The notes beneath the pieces are model-generated. The model was given only the letters and a program-made list of their open reading frames with translations, was not told the DNA's origin and ran no database searches. A stretch of 12,712 bases of DNA from assembly GCA_041687295.1 (NCBI GenBank), contig JAWLCG010000114.1, forward strand, positions 1-12,712, given 5' to 3'. The position numbers and the translations under genes are program-made. Numbering within the stretch: position 1 is the first letter of the stretch; each line of letters begins with the position of its first letter. Of the stretch, positions 6,781-12,707 are shown piece by piece. The DNA comes from JAWLCG01 sp041687295. GTDB taxonomy: Bacteria; Planctomycetota; Phycisphaerae; SM23-33; FEN-1343.

Positions 6781-6794
6781 GCCCAGAGCAGGCG

Positions 6795-7895
6795 CTACAG
6801 CTCGATGAGCTTCCCCGGGCCCTGGGCGAAGGCCTCGAAGACCGCCGTCACCTGGCGGGCCTGCTCGAGCGTGCCCTTGGCTGGCGGGCGATTCTCCAGG
6901 ATGCAGCGGGCGAACTCGTCGACCTCGCCCCAGTAGCCCAGCAGGAACAGGCCCTTGTTGTACAGCTGGCCGAGGGAGAACTCCGGCTCCCAGACCAGGC
7001 TGGGCCCGTCGGGCTCGCCGGCGTAGTAGCTGGGGCTGGTGCCGTAGCCGAGCTTCGGCTCGCGGTGCAGCGTGACGCGGAGGTTGTTCTCCACGGTGAC
7101 AATCTGTCCCCCGTTAGCCGAGAGCAGCTGCGTCCGCTCGTAGATGGGTGTCCGCACGCCGCCGGCGTTCAGGGCGAGGCTGGCCACGGTGCCCGACTCG
7201 AAGGTGAAGGTCGCGACGGCCGCCTTCGACGGGCTGACCTGGTAGAACAGCGTCCGCGGCGCTCCCAGCAGGTAGACCATCAGCGACATGGGGTGGCAGA
7301 GGTGGTCCAGGAAGTTCACCACGCCGCCGCCGGCGTCCTGGCCGGCGAGGTAGGCCCGAAGATGCTCGACGGTCGGCACGTGCTGGGGGTACTGGAAGCT
7401 CGCCAGGCCCACGCCGCCGAACTCGGGCGCGTCGATGAGGGCCTTGGCCTTCTCGTTGGCCGGGAAGAACATCTTCTTCATGCCGACCATCACGTGCCGG
7501 CCCGCCTGCCGGGCGGCCTGCTGCATCCGCTCGATCTCGGCGACGCTGGCGGCCGGCGGCTTCTCGATCCACACGTGCAGGCCCGCGGCGAGGCACTGGC
7601 AGGCGATGTCCGGGTAGCGGGGCCGGCCCCGCTCGTCGTAGCTGGTCACCACGAAGACGGCCTCGAGCTCCTCGTGGCCCAGCATGTCCGCGACGCTGTC
7701 GTAGGCGGCCTCGGCCCCGAAGTGCTTCGCGTAGGCGCAGGCCTTGTCAAGGTTCAGGTCGCACACCGCCGCCAGCTCGACCGGGGCGAACTTCAGGGCC
7801 GGGTAGACGTTGCGGAAGCTGTGACTCCCGCAGCCCACGAACCCCACGCGCACTGCCCGTTCGTCCGTCAGGTCGCCGCGAATCGTCAGGCCCAT
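6795..7895 (-). CDS. Gfo/Idh/MocA family oxidoreductase
   Basis: A 366-residue NAD(P)-dependent sugar dehydrogenase-type protein. The Rossmann motif is GCGSHS (21-26), the EKP motif is at 111-113 (Lys112), and the second-domain motif FLDHLCHPMSLM (195-206) offers Asp197 and His201 at the usual catalytic positions. It differs clearly from the other family member in the window (3350-4396), so they are not recent duplicates. No signal peptide is present. ATG 7895 is chosen because GGGAGGG (7901-7907) is next to it; the open frame runs on to 8102 but through a dispersed repeat. The gene lies downstream of a DUF1080 gene on the same strand, which suggests oxidation of a glycoside at C3 with cleavage by the neighbour. 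It converges with the FAD oxidoreductase, the two stop codons being only 14 bases apart. Confidence 0.92.
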   Translation of the reverse strand: MGLTIRGDLTDERAVRVGFVGCGSHSFRNVYPALKFAPVELAAVCDLNLDKACAYAKHFGAEAAYDSVADMLGHEELEAVFVVTSYDERGRPRYPDIACQCLAAGLHVWIEKPPAASVAEIERMQQAARQAGRHVMVGMKKMFFPANEKAKALIDAPEFGGVGLASFQYPQHVPTVEHLRAYLAGQDAGGGVVNFLDHLCHPMSLMVYLLGAPRTLFYQVSPSKAAVATFTFESGTVASLALNAGGVRTPIYERTQLLSANGGQIVTVENNLRVTLHREPKLGYGTSPSYYAGEPDGPSLVWEPEFSLGQLYNKGLFLLGYWGEVDEFARCILENRPPAKGTLEQARQVTAVFEAFAQGPGKLIEL

Positions 7896-7916
7896 CGTCA
7901 CCCTCCCGCGCCCCCG

Positions 7917-7946
7917 ATAATACGGGGCGCCACGGCCGCCCGTCAG
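7917..7946 (-). promoter_or_regulatory. Possible promoter for the second Gfo/Idh oxidoreductase
   Basis: On the minus strand TATTAT (7922-7917, five of six) is preceded at 18 bases by CTGACG (7946-7941, four of six). It sits 21 bases upstream of the start codon, so the leader would be short. If real, this gene need not depend on read-through from the DUF1080 gene. Confidence 0.4.
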
Positions 7947-7976
7947 CCGCCGTGGCGCCCGGTTCCAGTCAGCCCG

Positions 7977-8009
7977 AAAGACGTGGCTACACACGCCGTA
8001 GCCACGGCA
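7977..8009 (-). repeat. Dispersed hairpin module 1, copy B
   Basis: A 9-bp stem (cgtggctac at 7982-7990, gtagccacg at 7998-8006) with a 7-base loop. Read on the minus strand it gives tgccgtggc, a variable centre and agccacgtcttt, the same layout as the copies at 51-84 and 9995-10027. Where the arm differs from copy A (tac against tgc) the opposite arm has changed to match, which supports a conserved hairpin. Confidence 0.7.
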
Positions 8010-8041
8010 TTCGAACACTATGTCGCCTTTGCTCGGCCCAA

Positions 8042-8117
8042 GCCCACGGAATGCCTTCCGTGGGCATCTTGGTCGGGCCGTTCCTGCCGCGGCACAACGC
8101 ACTCACACGTCCGACAG
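8042..8117 (+). repeat. Dispersed palindromic module 2, copy B
   Basis: A 10-bp perfect hairpin (gcccacggaa at 8042-8051, ttccgtgggc at 8056-8065) leads into about 50 bases ending near ccgcggcac. The reverse complement of 10070-10125 aligns with it without gaps over about 60 bases at roughly three quarters identity by eye. Both copies lie outside the genes. In this spacer module 2 follows module 1; on the matching strand of the other spacer the order is reversed, so the two are independent units. Confidence 0.65.
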
Positions 8118-8126
8118 GCCTACGGT

Positions 8127-8894
8127 CTACGCCTCGTCGTAGCCGGTCAGCTCGCGGACCCAGATGTTGCGGAAGCGGACCGGGTTGCCGTGGTCCTGCA
8201 GACTGATCGGGCCGGTGGGGGCGTGGACCTTCTGCTCGGGGGCGTTCTTGTGCTGGGTGGGGCCCATCAGCTCCTTGTGGTGGTGCACCAGGATGCCGTT
8301 GATGAGCACCGTGATGTACGCGGGGCTGACGACCTTGTCGCCGTCGAAGCGAGGGGCCTGCCAGATGATGTCGTAGATGTTCCAGTCGCCTCGGCGGGCG
8401 GCGGCGTTGACCAGCGGCGGGCACTGGCCGTAGAGCCCGCCCAGCGTGCCGTCGGGGTAGGTGGGGTTGTTCCAGTTGTCGAGAACCTGGACCTCGTAGC
8501 GGTCCATGAGGAACACGCCGGAGTTGCCCCGGCCCTGGCCGGTGCGGGGGTTGCCCTTGTCGTCATATTCGAGGTGGAAGGGGGCCGCCCACTCGACGTG
8601 CAGCTGGATGTCGCCGAAGTCCCGCTTGGTGATGGCCGAGCCGGTGCCCTTGACGACCTCCATGTAGCCGTTCTCGACCTTCCAGGCCAGCGGACCCTTG
8701 TCCTTGCCCTGGACCCAGTTCTCGGCCGAGAGGGTCGAGCCGTCGAACAGGTAGATCGCGTCGGAGGGCGCCGTCACCGGCGGCAGGCCCGTGAGGTTGC
8801 CCGGCGTGACGACCCGCGGCTGAGGCCGCTCGCCGTCGTGCACGTGCCACTGCGTTCCGGGAATGAGGGGGGTGTCCTGGTAACCGAGTGCCAT
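8127..8894 (-). CDS. DUF1080 protein (3-keto-disaccharide hydrolase-like)
   Basis: A 255-residue protein with the jelly-roll DUF1080 (3-keto-disaccharide hydrolase) fold typical of Planctomycetota and Bacteroidota. Motifs are IYLFDGSTLSAENW (47-60), the acidic strand around DIQLHVEWAAP, GRGNSGVFLMDRYEVQVLDN (121-140), and the terminal PISLQDHGNPVRFRNIWVREL (229-249). Characterised relatives cleave glycosides already oxidised at C3. Most family members are secreted or lipoproteins; here no signal peptide or lipobox is visible, implying a cytoplasmic enzyme. ATG 8894 is supported by GGAAGGAA (8901-8908); the frame continues to 8984 but the extra 30 residues are not signal-like. The next gene on the same strand is a Gfo/Idh/MocA oxidoreductase 231 bases away, a natural partner that could make the 3-keto substrate. 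The substrate is unknown. Confidence 0.92.
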   Translation of the reverse strand: MALGYQDTPLIPGTQWHVHDGERPQPRVVTPGNLTGLPPVTAPSDAIYLFDGSTLSAENWVQGKDKGPLAWKVENGYMEVVKGTGSAITKRDFGDIQLHVEWAAPFHLEYDDKGNPRTGQGRGNSGVFLMDRYEVQVLDNWNNPTYPDGTLGGLYGQCPPLVNAAARRGDWNIYDIIWQAPRFDGDKVVSPAYITVLINGILVHHHKELMGPTQHKNAPEQKVHAPTGPISLQDHGNPVRFRNIWVRELTGYDEA

Positions 8895-8979
8895 GGAGAG
8901 TTCCTTCCGCTGACCGTGTTGAACCGTGGGTCCCCGACCGGCGCCGCCGCCGCTGCCGCAGGCCCTGTCACTGGGTGTA

Positions 8980-8985
8980 ATCATA
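8980..8985 (-). promoter_or_regulatory. Possible -10 box for the DUF1080 gene
   Basis: TATGAT on the minus strand (five of six) lies 86 bases upstream of the DUF1080 start. No -35 match is found at normal distance, because the upstream sequence is GC-only. Runs of A on this strand at 9017-9022 and 9047-9054 could serve as upstream elements. Confidence 0.3.
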
Positions 8986-9088
8986 GCCGGCCCCGGCGCC
9001 TAGGGCCGGGTGCGGATTTTTTCGGCCCGCCGGGGGGGCAGGTGCGTTTTTTTTGTTTGGCCCGACCGGGAAAACGCGAGGATTTCCC

Positions 9089-9117
9089 TTGCCACCGATC
9101 GGCTGTTGGGGTATCGT
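9089..9117 (+). promoter_or_regulatory. Possible promoter upstream of the RRM gene
   Basis: TTGCCA (9089-9094, five of six) and TATCGT (9112-9117, four of six) are separated by exactly 17 bases. If used, transcription would begin near 9124 and the RRM messenger would have a leader of about 390 bases, unless the U-run hairpin at 9431-9450 ends it first. Confidence 0.35.
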
Positions 9118-9430
9118 CCACTATTGGCCCGAGCTAGCTGCACGGGCCGGAACCGTCTGGGGCCTCGAACCGGACCGCATCCGCTGGGGGTGCCTGGTCA
9201 GACGACCTCGATGCGATCAGCCGGTACCTGTAGAGCGTCATAAGGAACTGTCCACTGCCTCGCAAGACCTTCGATCTCGGGCTCATCGAGCCCCCCCTCG
9301 CGTCGCCCGCGACGAGCCCACGAATCCCCCGCCGATTCCGGAGCTGGAGTTGCCTCCCGTCTGGCAGGACCGATTCGCTGTTGTTGCGCGCCCAGGGGAG
9401 CGAGGTTGCGAGACCCTGATTGGTTGAGTT

Positions 9431-9450
9431 TGGCGAATCGCCACTTTTTT
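9431..9450 (+). terminator. Short hairpin with U run in the RRM leader
   Basis: tggcg and cgcca around aat, then c and six T. The stem is only 5 bp, but the U run makes it the most terminator-like site on this strand ahead of the RRM gene. It lies 63 bases before the RRM start, so it could be an attenuator or the end of a small leader RNA. Confidence 0.35.
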
Positions 9451-9512
9451 GTCCGCAGAGAGTCCTTTAGCACTGAGAAGGGCCCGAGGGCCCGCACGAG
9501 GAGATTGGGAAA

Positions 9513-9875
9513 ATGGGTAAGAAGATTTACGTCGGCAACCTGCCTTACGACGTCAGCGACGCCGACTTGGAGCAGATGTTCGGCCAGTACGGCAGCGTCG
9601 AGAGCGCGCAGGTCATCATGGACCGCGACAGCGGCCGCAGCAAGGGCTTCGGCTTTGTCGAGATGGGCAGCGATCAGGAGGCCCAGGCGGCCATCGACGC
9701 CCTGAACGGCAAGGACTTCGGCGGCCGGGCCCTGACGGTCAACGAAGCACGCCCCCGCGAGGATCGTGGCGGCGGCGGCGGCCGTGGTGGCCGTGGCGGC
9801 TACGGTGGCGGCGGCGGCGGTGGCCGTGGCGGCTACGGTGGCGGTGGTGGCGGCGGCGGCCGCGGTCGCTACTAA
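9513..9875 (+). CDS. Glycine-rich RRM RNA-binding protein
   Basis: A 120-residue single-RRM protein like the cyanobacterial Rbp and planctomycete glycine-rich RNA-binding proteins, which bind single-stranded RNA and are often cold- or stress-linked. RNP2 is IYVGNL (5-10) and RNP1 is KGFGFVEM (44-51), with the aromatic residues that stack on bases in place. The domain ends at about residue 80. Residues 85-120 are almost only Gly, Arg and Tyr, and RGGYGGGGGGG occurs twice; such RGG tails bind RNA loosely and may drive condensation. A 26-base DNA repeat (9786-9811 and 9819-9844, period 33) underlies the tail, so its length may vary between strains. GAGGAGA (9498-9504) precedes the ATG by eight bases. 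It stands alone, with a long leader before it and a strong hairpin after it. Confidence 0.97.
   Translation: MGKKIYVGNLPYDVSDADLEQMFGQYGSVESAQVIMDRDSGRSKGFGFVEMGSDQEAQAAIDALNGKDFGGRALTVNEARPREDRGGGGGRGGRGGYGGGGGGGRGGYGGGGGGGGRGRY
9786..9844 (+). repeat. In-frame 33-base tandem repeat in the RRM gene
   Basis: Twenty-six identical bases (9786-9811 and 9819-9844) recur at a period of 33 bases, that is 11 codons, coding for the Gly/Arg/Tyr tail. The period keeps the frame, so gain or loss of a unit would only change the tail length. Confidence 0.8.
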
Positions 9876-9905
9876 GCCAGCCCGCACATCTGAAAACGTC
9901 CGTAC

Positions 9906-9940
9906 CAGGGGCCACGCTTCGGCGTGGCCCCTGTCTTTAT
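9906..9940 (+). terminator. Rho-independent terminator with UUCG loop
   Basis: A 12-bp perfect stem (caggggccacgc at 9906-9917, gcgtggcccctg at 9922-9933) closed by the very stable UUCG tetraloop, followed by tctttat. It lies 30 bases after the RRM stop codon and is the best terminator in the window. Confidence 0.85.
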
Positions 9941-9944
9941 ATAG

Positions 9945-9962
9945 CCCCGGGCTTGCCCGGGG
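9945..9962. repeat. Second GC-rich palindrome behind the RRM terminator
   Basis: ccccggg and cccgggg surround cttg, followed by tctt. It stands 11 bases after the main terminator. It may be a backup terminator or another extragenic palindrome, since a repeat-rich spacer begins here. Confidence 0.5.
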
Positions 9963-9994
9963 TCTTCCCGAACTCCCGCCACCGCTCAAACCCG

Positions 9995-10027
9995 GGTGCC
10001 GTGGCGGCCCGTCCGCAGCCACGTCTT
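9995..10027 (+). repeat. Dispersed hairpin module 1, copy C
   Basis: Starts ggtgccgtggc and ends gcagccacgtctt, the same two ends as the copy at 51-84, with a different centre. Six outer base pairs (cgtggc with gccacg) remain, and inner pairing is partly lost compared with the other two copies, so this copy is somewhat decayed. Confidence 0.65.
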
Positions 10028-10049
10028 TGGGTTTCTCCGCAGGACCGCT

Positions 10050-10147
10050 TGCCCATCGGGCGTGCGGGCGCGCTGTGCCGCCAGATGGACAGCCCGTCCA
10101 CGACGCCCACGGATGGCAATCCGTGGGCGTGGGCAGGGCGATGGCGT
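10050..10147 (-). repeat. Dispersed palindromic module 2, copy C
   Basis: The hairpin acgcccacggat (10103-10114) and atccgtgggcgt (10119-10130), 12 bp with a ggca loop, is the counterpart of the hairpin at 8042-8065. On the minus strand the similarity continues for about 35 bases to ctggcggcac, and beyond that more loosely. It fills most of the gene-free stretch between the RRM terminator and the MarR promoter; no gene is seen there. Confidence 0.65.
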
Positions 10148-10204
10148 CAAGCCGATGGAAAGCAGCCAACGGCGGGGCGACCCGCGTTCGCCACGCCCAA
10201 CCCC

Positions 10205-10233
10205 TTGACAGCGGAGGCGGTTTCTGGAATACT
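10205..10233 (+). promoter_or_regulatory. Promoter of the MarR-ABC operon
   Basis: A perfect -35 TTGACA (10205-10210) is followed after 17 bases by AATACT (10228-10233, four of six). The start point would be close to 10240, inside the sequence tttacatgttga, whose acatgt core (10236-10241) is a small palindrome. A MarR dimer binding there would block transcription, which fits self-repression, but the operator is only suggested. An agact/agtct hairpin (10259-10274) covers part of the ribosome binding site. Confidence 0.5.
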
Positions 10234-10278
10234 TTACATGTTGACTATCCACCCCTGTAGACTTGAGGGAGTCTCTCG

Positions 10279-10782
10279 ATGACCACCCCACAGGCCGATG
10301 AGGAGCTGGCATACGTCCGGGCGAGCATGGGCTCGGACCTGGACACGCTGCTGGTGTTCAACCTGCTGCGGACGCACAGCTACCTGGGCCCGTTCCTGGA
10401 GGCCCGCCTGCGGGACGAGCACCTCACCGGCGCCCAGCTCAACGCGCTGCTGGTGCTGCGCGAGGCCCAGCCCGAGGGGCTGTTGATGGGCCAGCTGGGC
10501 CAACGGCTCATCGTGACGCGGTCGAACGTGACCGGCCTGGTCGACCGCCTGGAGCGCCAGGGCCTGGCCCAGCGGGTGGAGACGCCCGACCGCCGGGCGA
10601 CGGCGGTGCGACTCACCGAGGCCGGCGAGGCCCTCGTCGAGCACGTCGCCCCGCGGCACGCCGAGTGGCTCAGCGAGATCACCGGCTGCCTGAACGAGGC
10701 CGAGAAGAAGACGTTGATCCAGTTGCTGACCAAGCTCCGCCGTGAGTTGCGCAGTCGTCGCCGTAAGGAGAATCTGCCATGA
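10279..10782 (+). CDS. MarR family transcriptional regulator
   Basis: A 167-residue regulator with the MarR winged helix. An N-terminal dimerisation helix (LDTLLVFNLLRTHSYLGPFLEARL) precedes the helix-turn-helix LLMGQLGQRLIVTRSNVTGLVDRLERQGL (about 68-96) and the wing with the family signature ETPDRRATAVRLTEAG (101-116). The C-terminal helices, rich in Arg and Lys (RRELRSRRRKE), complete the dimer interface. Such proteins usually repress neighbouring efflux or stress genes until a small ligand or oxidant binds. There is only one Cys (in ITGCLNE), outside the DNA-binding part, so an OhrR-type switch is not indicated. Its stop overlaps the ABC transporter start as ATGA, which points to translational coupling and joint control. 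GAGGGA (10265-10270) lies eight bases before the ATG. Confidence 0.93.
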   Translation: MTTPQADEELAYVRASMGSDLDTLLVFNLLRTHSYLGPFLEARLRDEHLTGAQLNALLVLREAQPEGLLMGQLGQRLIVTRSNVTGLVDRLERQGLAQRVETPDRRATAVRLTEAGEALVEHVAPRHAEWLSEITGCLNEAEKKTLIQLLTKLRRELRSRRRKENLP

Positions 10783-12707
10783 GTCGTGGTTTTGGCGGGG
10801 GGTGGCGGGGCGTGTCCGGCGGCATGATGCGGACCTACGGCCTGCAGCGCCAGTTCGAGAGCGGCGACGGCGAGGGCCCCAAGCCCGACATGAGCCGCGC
10901 CGCCCTCAAGCGGATCGTGCACTACTTCGGCCCCTACTGGCTGCGGTGGCTGCTGATCCTGGCCTGCATCGCCGCCGGCTCGGGCCTGTCGGTGCTCCAG
11001 CCGCTGGTCGTCCGCGAGATCATCAACAACGCGATCAAGGAGGCCAACCAGACGCTGCTGGTGGTGCTGTCGCTGAGCGTCGTTGGCGTGGCCGTAGTCG
11101 CCGGCCTGGTCGGCGTGCTGCAGGAGACCCAGACCGCTCGCGTGGTCCAGAGCATCCTCTACGACATCCGCAACCAGATGTACCGCCACCTCCAGCGGAT
11201 GAGCCTGCACTTCTACACGGCCAACCGCTCGGGCGAGATCGTCAGCCGCATCAACAACGACGTCAACGCCGTCCAGCACGTGACGGCCGGCACGGTCGTG
11301 TCCATCGCCAGCAACCTGGCCACGCTGGCCGCGACCAGCATCGCCATGCTGTCGATGAACTGGCGGCTGACGCTGCTGGCCGTGACGGTCGTGCCGCTGT
11401 TCTACATGCCCGCCCGCATCGTCGGGCGGATCCGCCGGCGCCTCTCGACGCAGACCCAGGAGGCCCAGGCGAACCTGCTGGCGTTCATCTCCGAGCGGCT
11501 GCACGTTGGCGGGCTGCTGCTGACGAACCTCTTCGGTCAGCGCCAGATCGACGCCGAGGGCTTCAGCGGCCGAAGCGGCGCCGTCCGCGAGCTGCACATC
11601 CGGCAGAGCATTGTGGGCCGCTGGCTGTTCATGACGCTGACGATCTTCGCCTCGGCCGGCCCGGCGATGGTGTGGATGTACGGCGGCCTGCAGGCGATGA
11701 AAGGCACGATGGAGGTCGGCGACCTGGTCGCCTTCACGATGCTGCTGGGCGGGCTCTACCGCCCGCTGACGCAGCTGACCCGCGTCTACGTCGACGTGCA
11801 GGGGGCCTTCGCCGTCTTCGAGCGGATCTTCGAGTACCTCGACCTGACGCCCGAGGTGCAGGACCCGCCGGCCCCGGCCGAGCTGCCGGTTACCCGTGGC
11901 CACGTCGTCTTCGAGAACGTCACCTTCGCCTACCCCACGGCCCCGCGCCAGGTGGCCCCGACCGAGCCCAACGCGCCGGCCGAGCCGCCCGCCACCTTCG
12001 CCCTGCAGGACGTCAGCTTCGAGATCGAGCCGGGCCAGCGCGTCGCCCTGGTCGGGCCCAGCGGGGCGGGCAAGACCACCGTGACCTACCTGGTGCCGCG
12101 CTTCTACGACCCCCAGGCCGGGCGGATTTTACTGGACGGCCACGACCTGCGCGAGCTGGGCCAGGAGCAGCTCCGTCGGCACATCGGCATGGTCACCCAA
12201 GAGACCTTCCTGTTCCACGCCACGCTGCGGGAGAACCTGCTCTACGCCCGCCCCGACGCGACTGAGGCCCAGCTCACCGACGCCTGCCGGGCCGCCAACA
12301 TCCACGACTTCATCCAGGGCCTGCCTGAGGGCTACGACACCGTCGTCGGCGAGAGGGGCTTCCGGCTCTCCGGCGGCGAGAAGCAGCGTGTCAGCATCGC
12401 CCGCGCCCTGCTGAAGGACCCGGCCATCCTGATCCTCGACGAGGCCACCAGCAGCCTCGACGCCACCAGCGAGTACCTCATCCAGACCGCCCTGGAGACG
12501 CTGCTGCAGGGGCGAACGTCGCTGATCATCGCCCACCGCCTCTCGACGATCCTGACGGCCGACCGCATCGTCGTCGTCGACCGCGGACGCGTCCAGGACA
12601 TGGGCCGACACGACCAGCTGCTCACCCGCGGCGGCCTGTACGCCGAGCTGTTCACCCAGCAGTTCGGCCAGGTCCTCGAATGGACCGGCCAGGCCCGGCC
12701 TCAGTAG
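10779..12707 (+). CDS. ABC exporter with fused membrane and ATPase domains
   Basis: A 642-residue half-transporter of the MsbA/LmrA/BmrA class that works as a dimer in the cytoplasmic membrane, exporting lipids, drugs or peptides. A Gly-rich start and basic segment lead to six membrane helices (about 50-330). The ATPase part begins near 373 (VVFENVTFAYP) and carries Walker A GPSGAGKTT (426-434), Q-loop Gln474, signature LSGGEKQ (530-536), Walker B LILDEATSS with Glu555, D-loop SSLD and His586, so both ATP sites should be active. A Pro/Ala-rich insertion of about 17 residues (around 387-405) follows the A-loop Tyr. TAAGGAG (10764-10770) lies eight bases before the ATG, which overlaps the MarR stop by ATGA. 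The protein is complete, ending five bases before the window edge; a second half-transporter could follow. The substrate cannot be told. Confidence 0.95.
   Translation: MSRGFGGGWRGVSGGMMRTYGLQRQFESGDGEGPKPDMSRAALKRIVHYFGPYWLRWLLILACIAAGSGLSVLQPLVVREIINNAIKEANQTLLVVLSLSVVGVAVVAGLVGVLQETQTARVVQSILYDIRNQMYRHLQRMSLHFYTANRSGEIVSRINNDVNAVQHVTAGTVVSIASNLATLAATSIAMLSMNWRLTLLAVTVVPLFYMPARIVGRIRRRLSTQTQEAQANLLAFISERLHVGGLLLTNLFGQRQIDAEGFSGRSGAVRELHIRQSIVGRWLFMTLTIFASAGPAMVWMYGGLQAMKGTMEVGDLVAFTMLLGGLYRPLTQLTRVYVDVQGAFAVFERIFEYLDLTPEVQDPPAPAELPVTRGHVVFENVTFAYPTAPRQVAPTEPNAPAEPPATFALQDVSFEIEPGQRVALVGPSGAGKTTVTYLVPRFYDPQAGRILLDGHDLRELGQEQLRRHIGMVTQETFLFHATLRENLLYARPDATEAQLTDACRAANIHDFIQGLPEGYDTVVGERGFRLSGGEKQRVSIARALLKDPAILILDEATSSLDATSEYLIQTALETLLQGRTSLIIAHRLSTILTADRIVVVDRGRVQDMGRHDQLLTRGGLYAELFTQQFGQVLEWTGQARPQ

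Larger units (their letters stand above)
8895..9512. other. 618-base divergent spacer and leader of the RRM gene
   Basis: No convincing gene is seen between the divergent DUF1080 and RRM genes. The frames that stay open have no family resemblance or suitable start. The stretch is less GC-rich than the rest and contains T runs at 9017-9022 and 9047-9054, a GC-rich inverted repeat near 8987-9009, the candidate promoter at 9089-9117, a hairpin gggctc/gagccc at 9279-9293, a short hairpin followed by six T at 9431-9450, and gggcccgagggccc at 9480-9493 just before the Shine-Dalgarno. Either the RRM messenger has a long structured leader or an unrecognised small RNA lies here. Confidence 0.4.

Noticed and set aside
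7896..8102. Upstream extension of the second Gfo/Idh protein to ATG 8102
   Set aside because: The added 69 residues come from the dispersed repeats, and a strong GGGAGGG precedes ATG 7895.
8895..8984. 30-residue upstream extension of the DUF1080 protein as a possible signal peptide
   Set aside because: The residues are polar and Gly/Arg-rich with no hydrophobic core, and GGAAGGAA marks ATG 8894.
8987..9022. GC hairpin followed by six T as a plus-strand terminator
   Set aside because: The U run begins seven bases after the stem, and no plus-strand gene ends nearby; the nearest one upstream stops at 6780.
6477..9137. 886-residue open frame on the plus strand across several genes
   Set aside because: It begins inside the FAD oxidoreductase gene and then runs antisense to the Gfo/Idh and DUF1080 genes, and across spacers. 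It reads as low-complexity sequence with no recognisable domain.
9053..9427. 124-residue open frame in the RRM leader
   Set aside because: No Shine-Dalgarno, no family resemblance and biased composition; kept as non-coding.
9198..10169. 323-residue open frame opposite the RRM gene
   Set aside because: Its long Ala/Thr run is the reverse complement of the Gly codons of the RRM tail, and its start lies in dispersed repeat module 2.
7900..10278. CRISPR-like array suggested by repeated hairpins
   Set aside because: The copies are unevenly spaced, differ in sequence and orientation, and there are no spacers of regular length and no cas genes.
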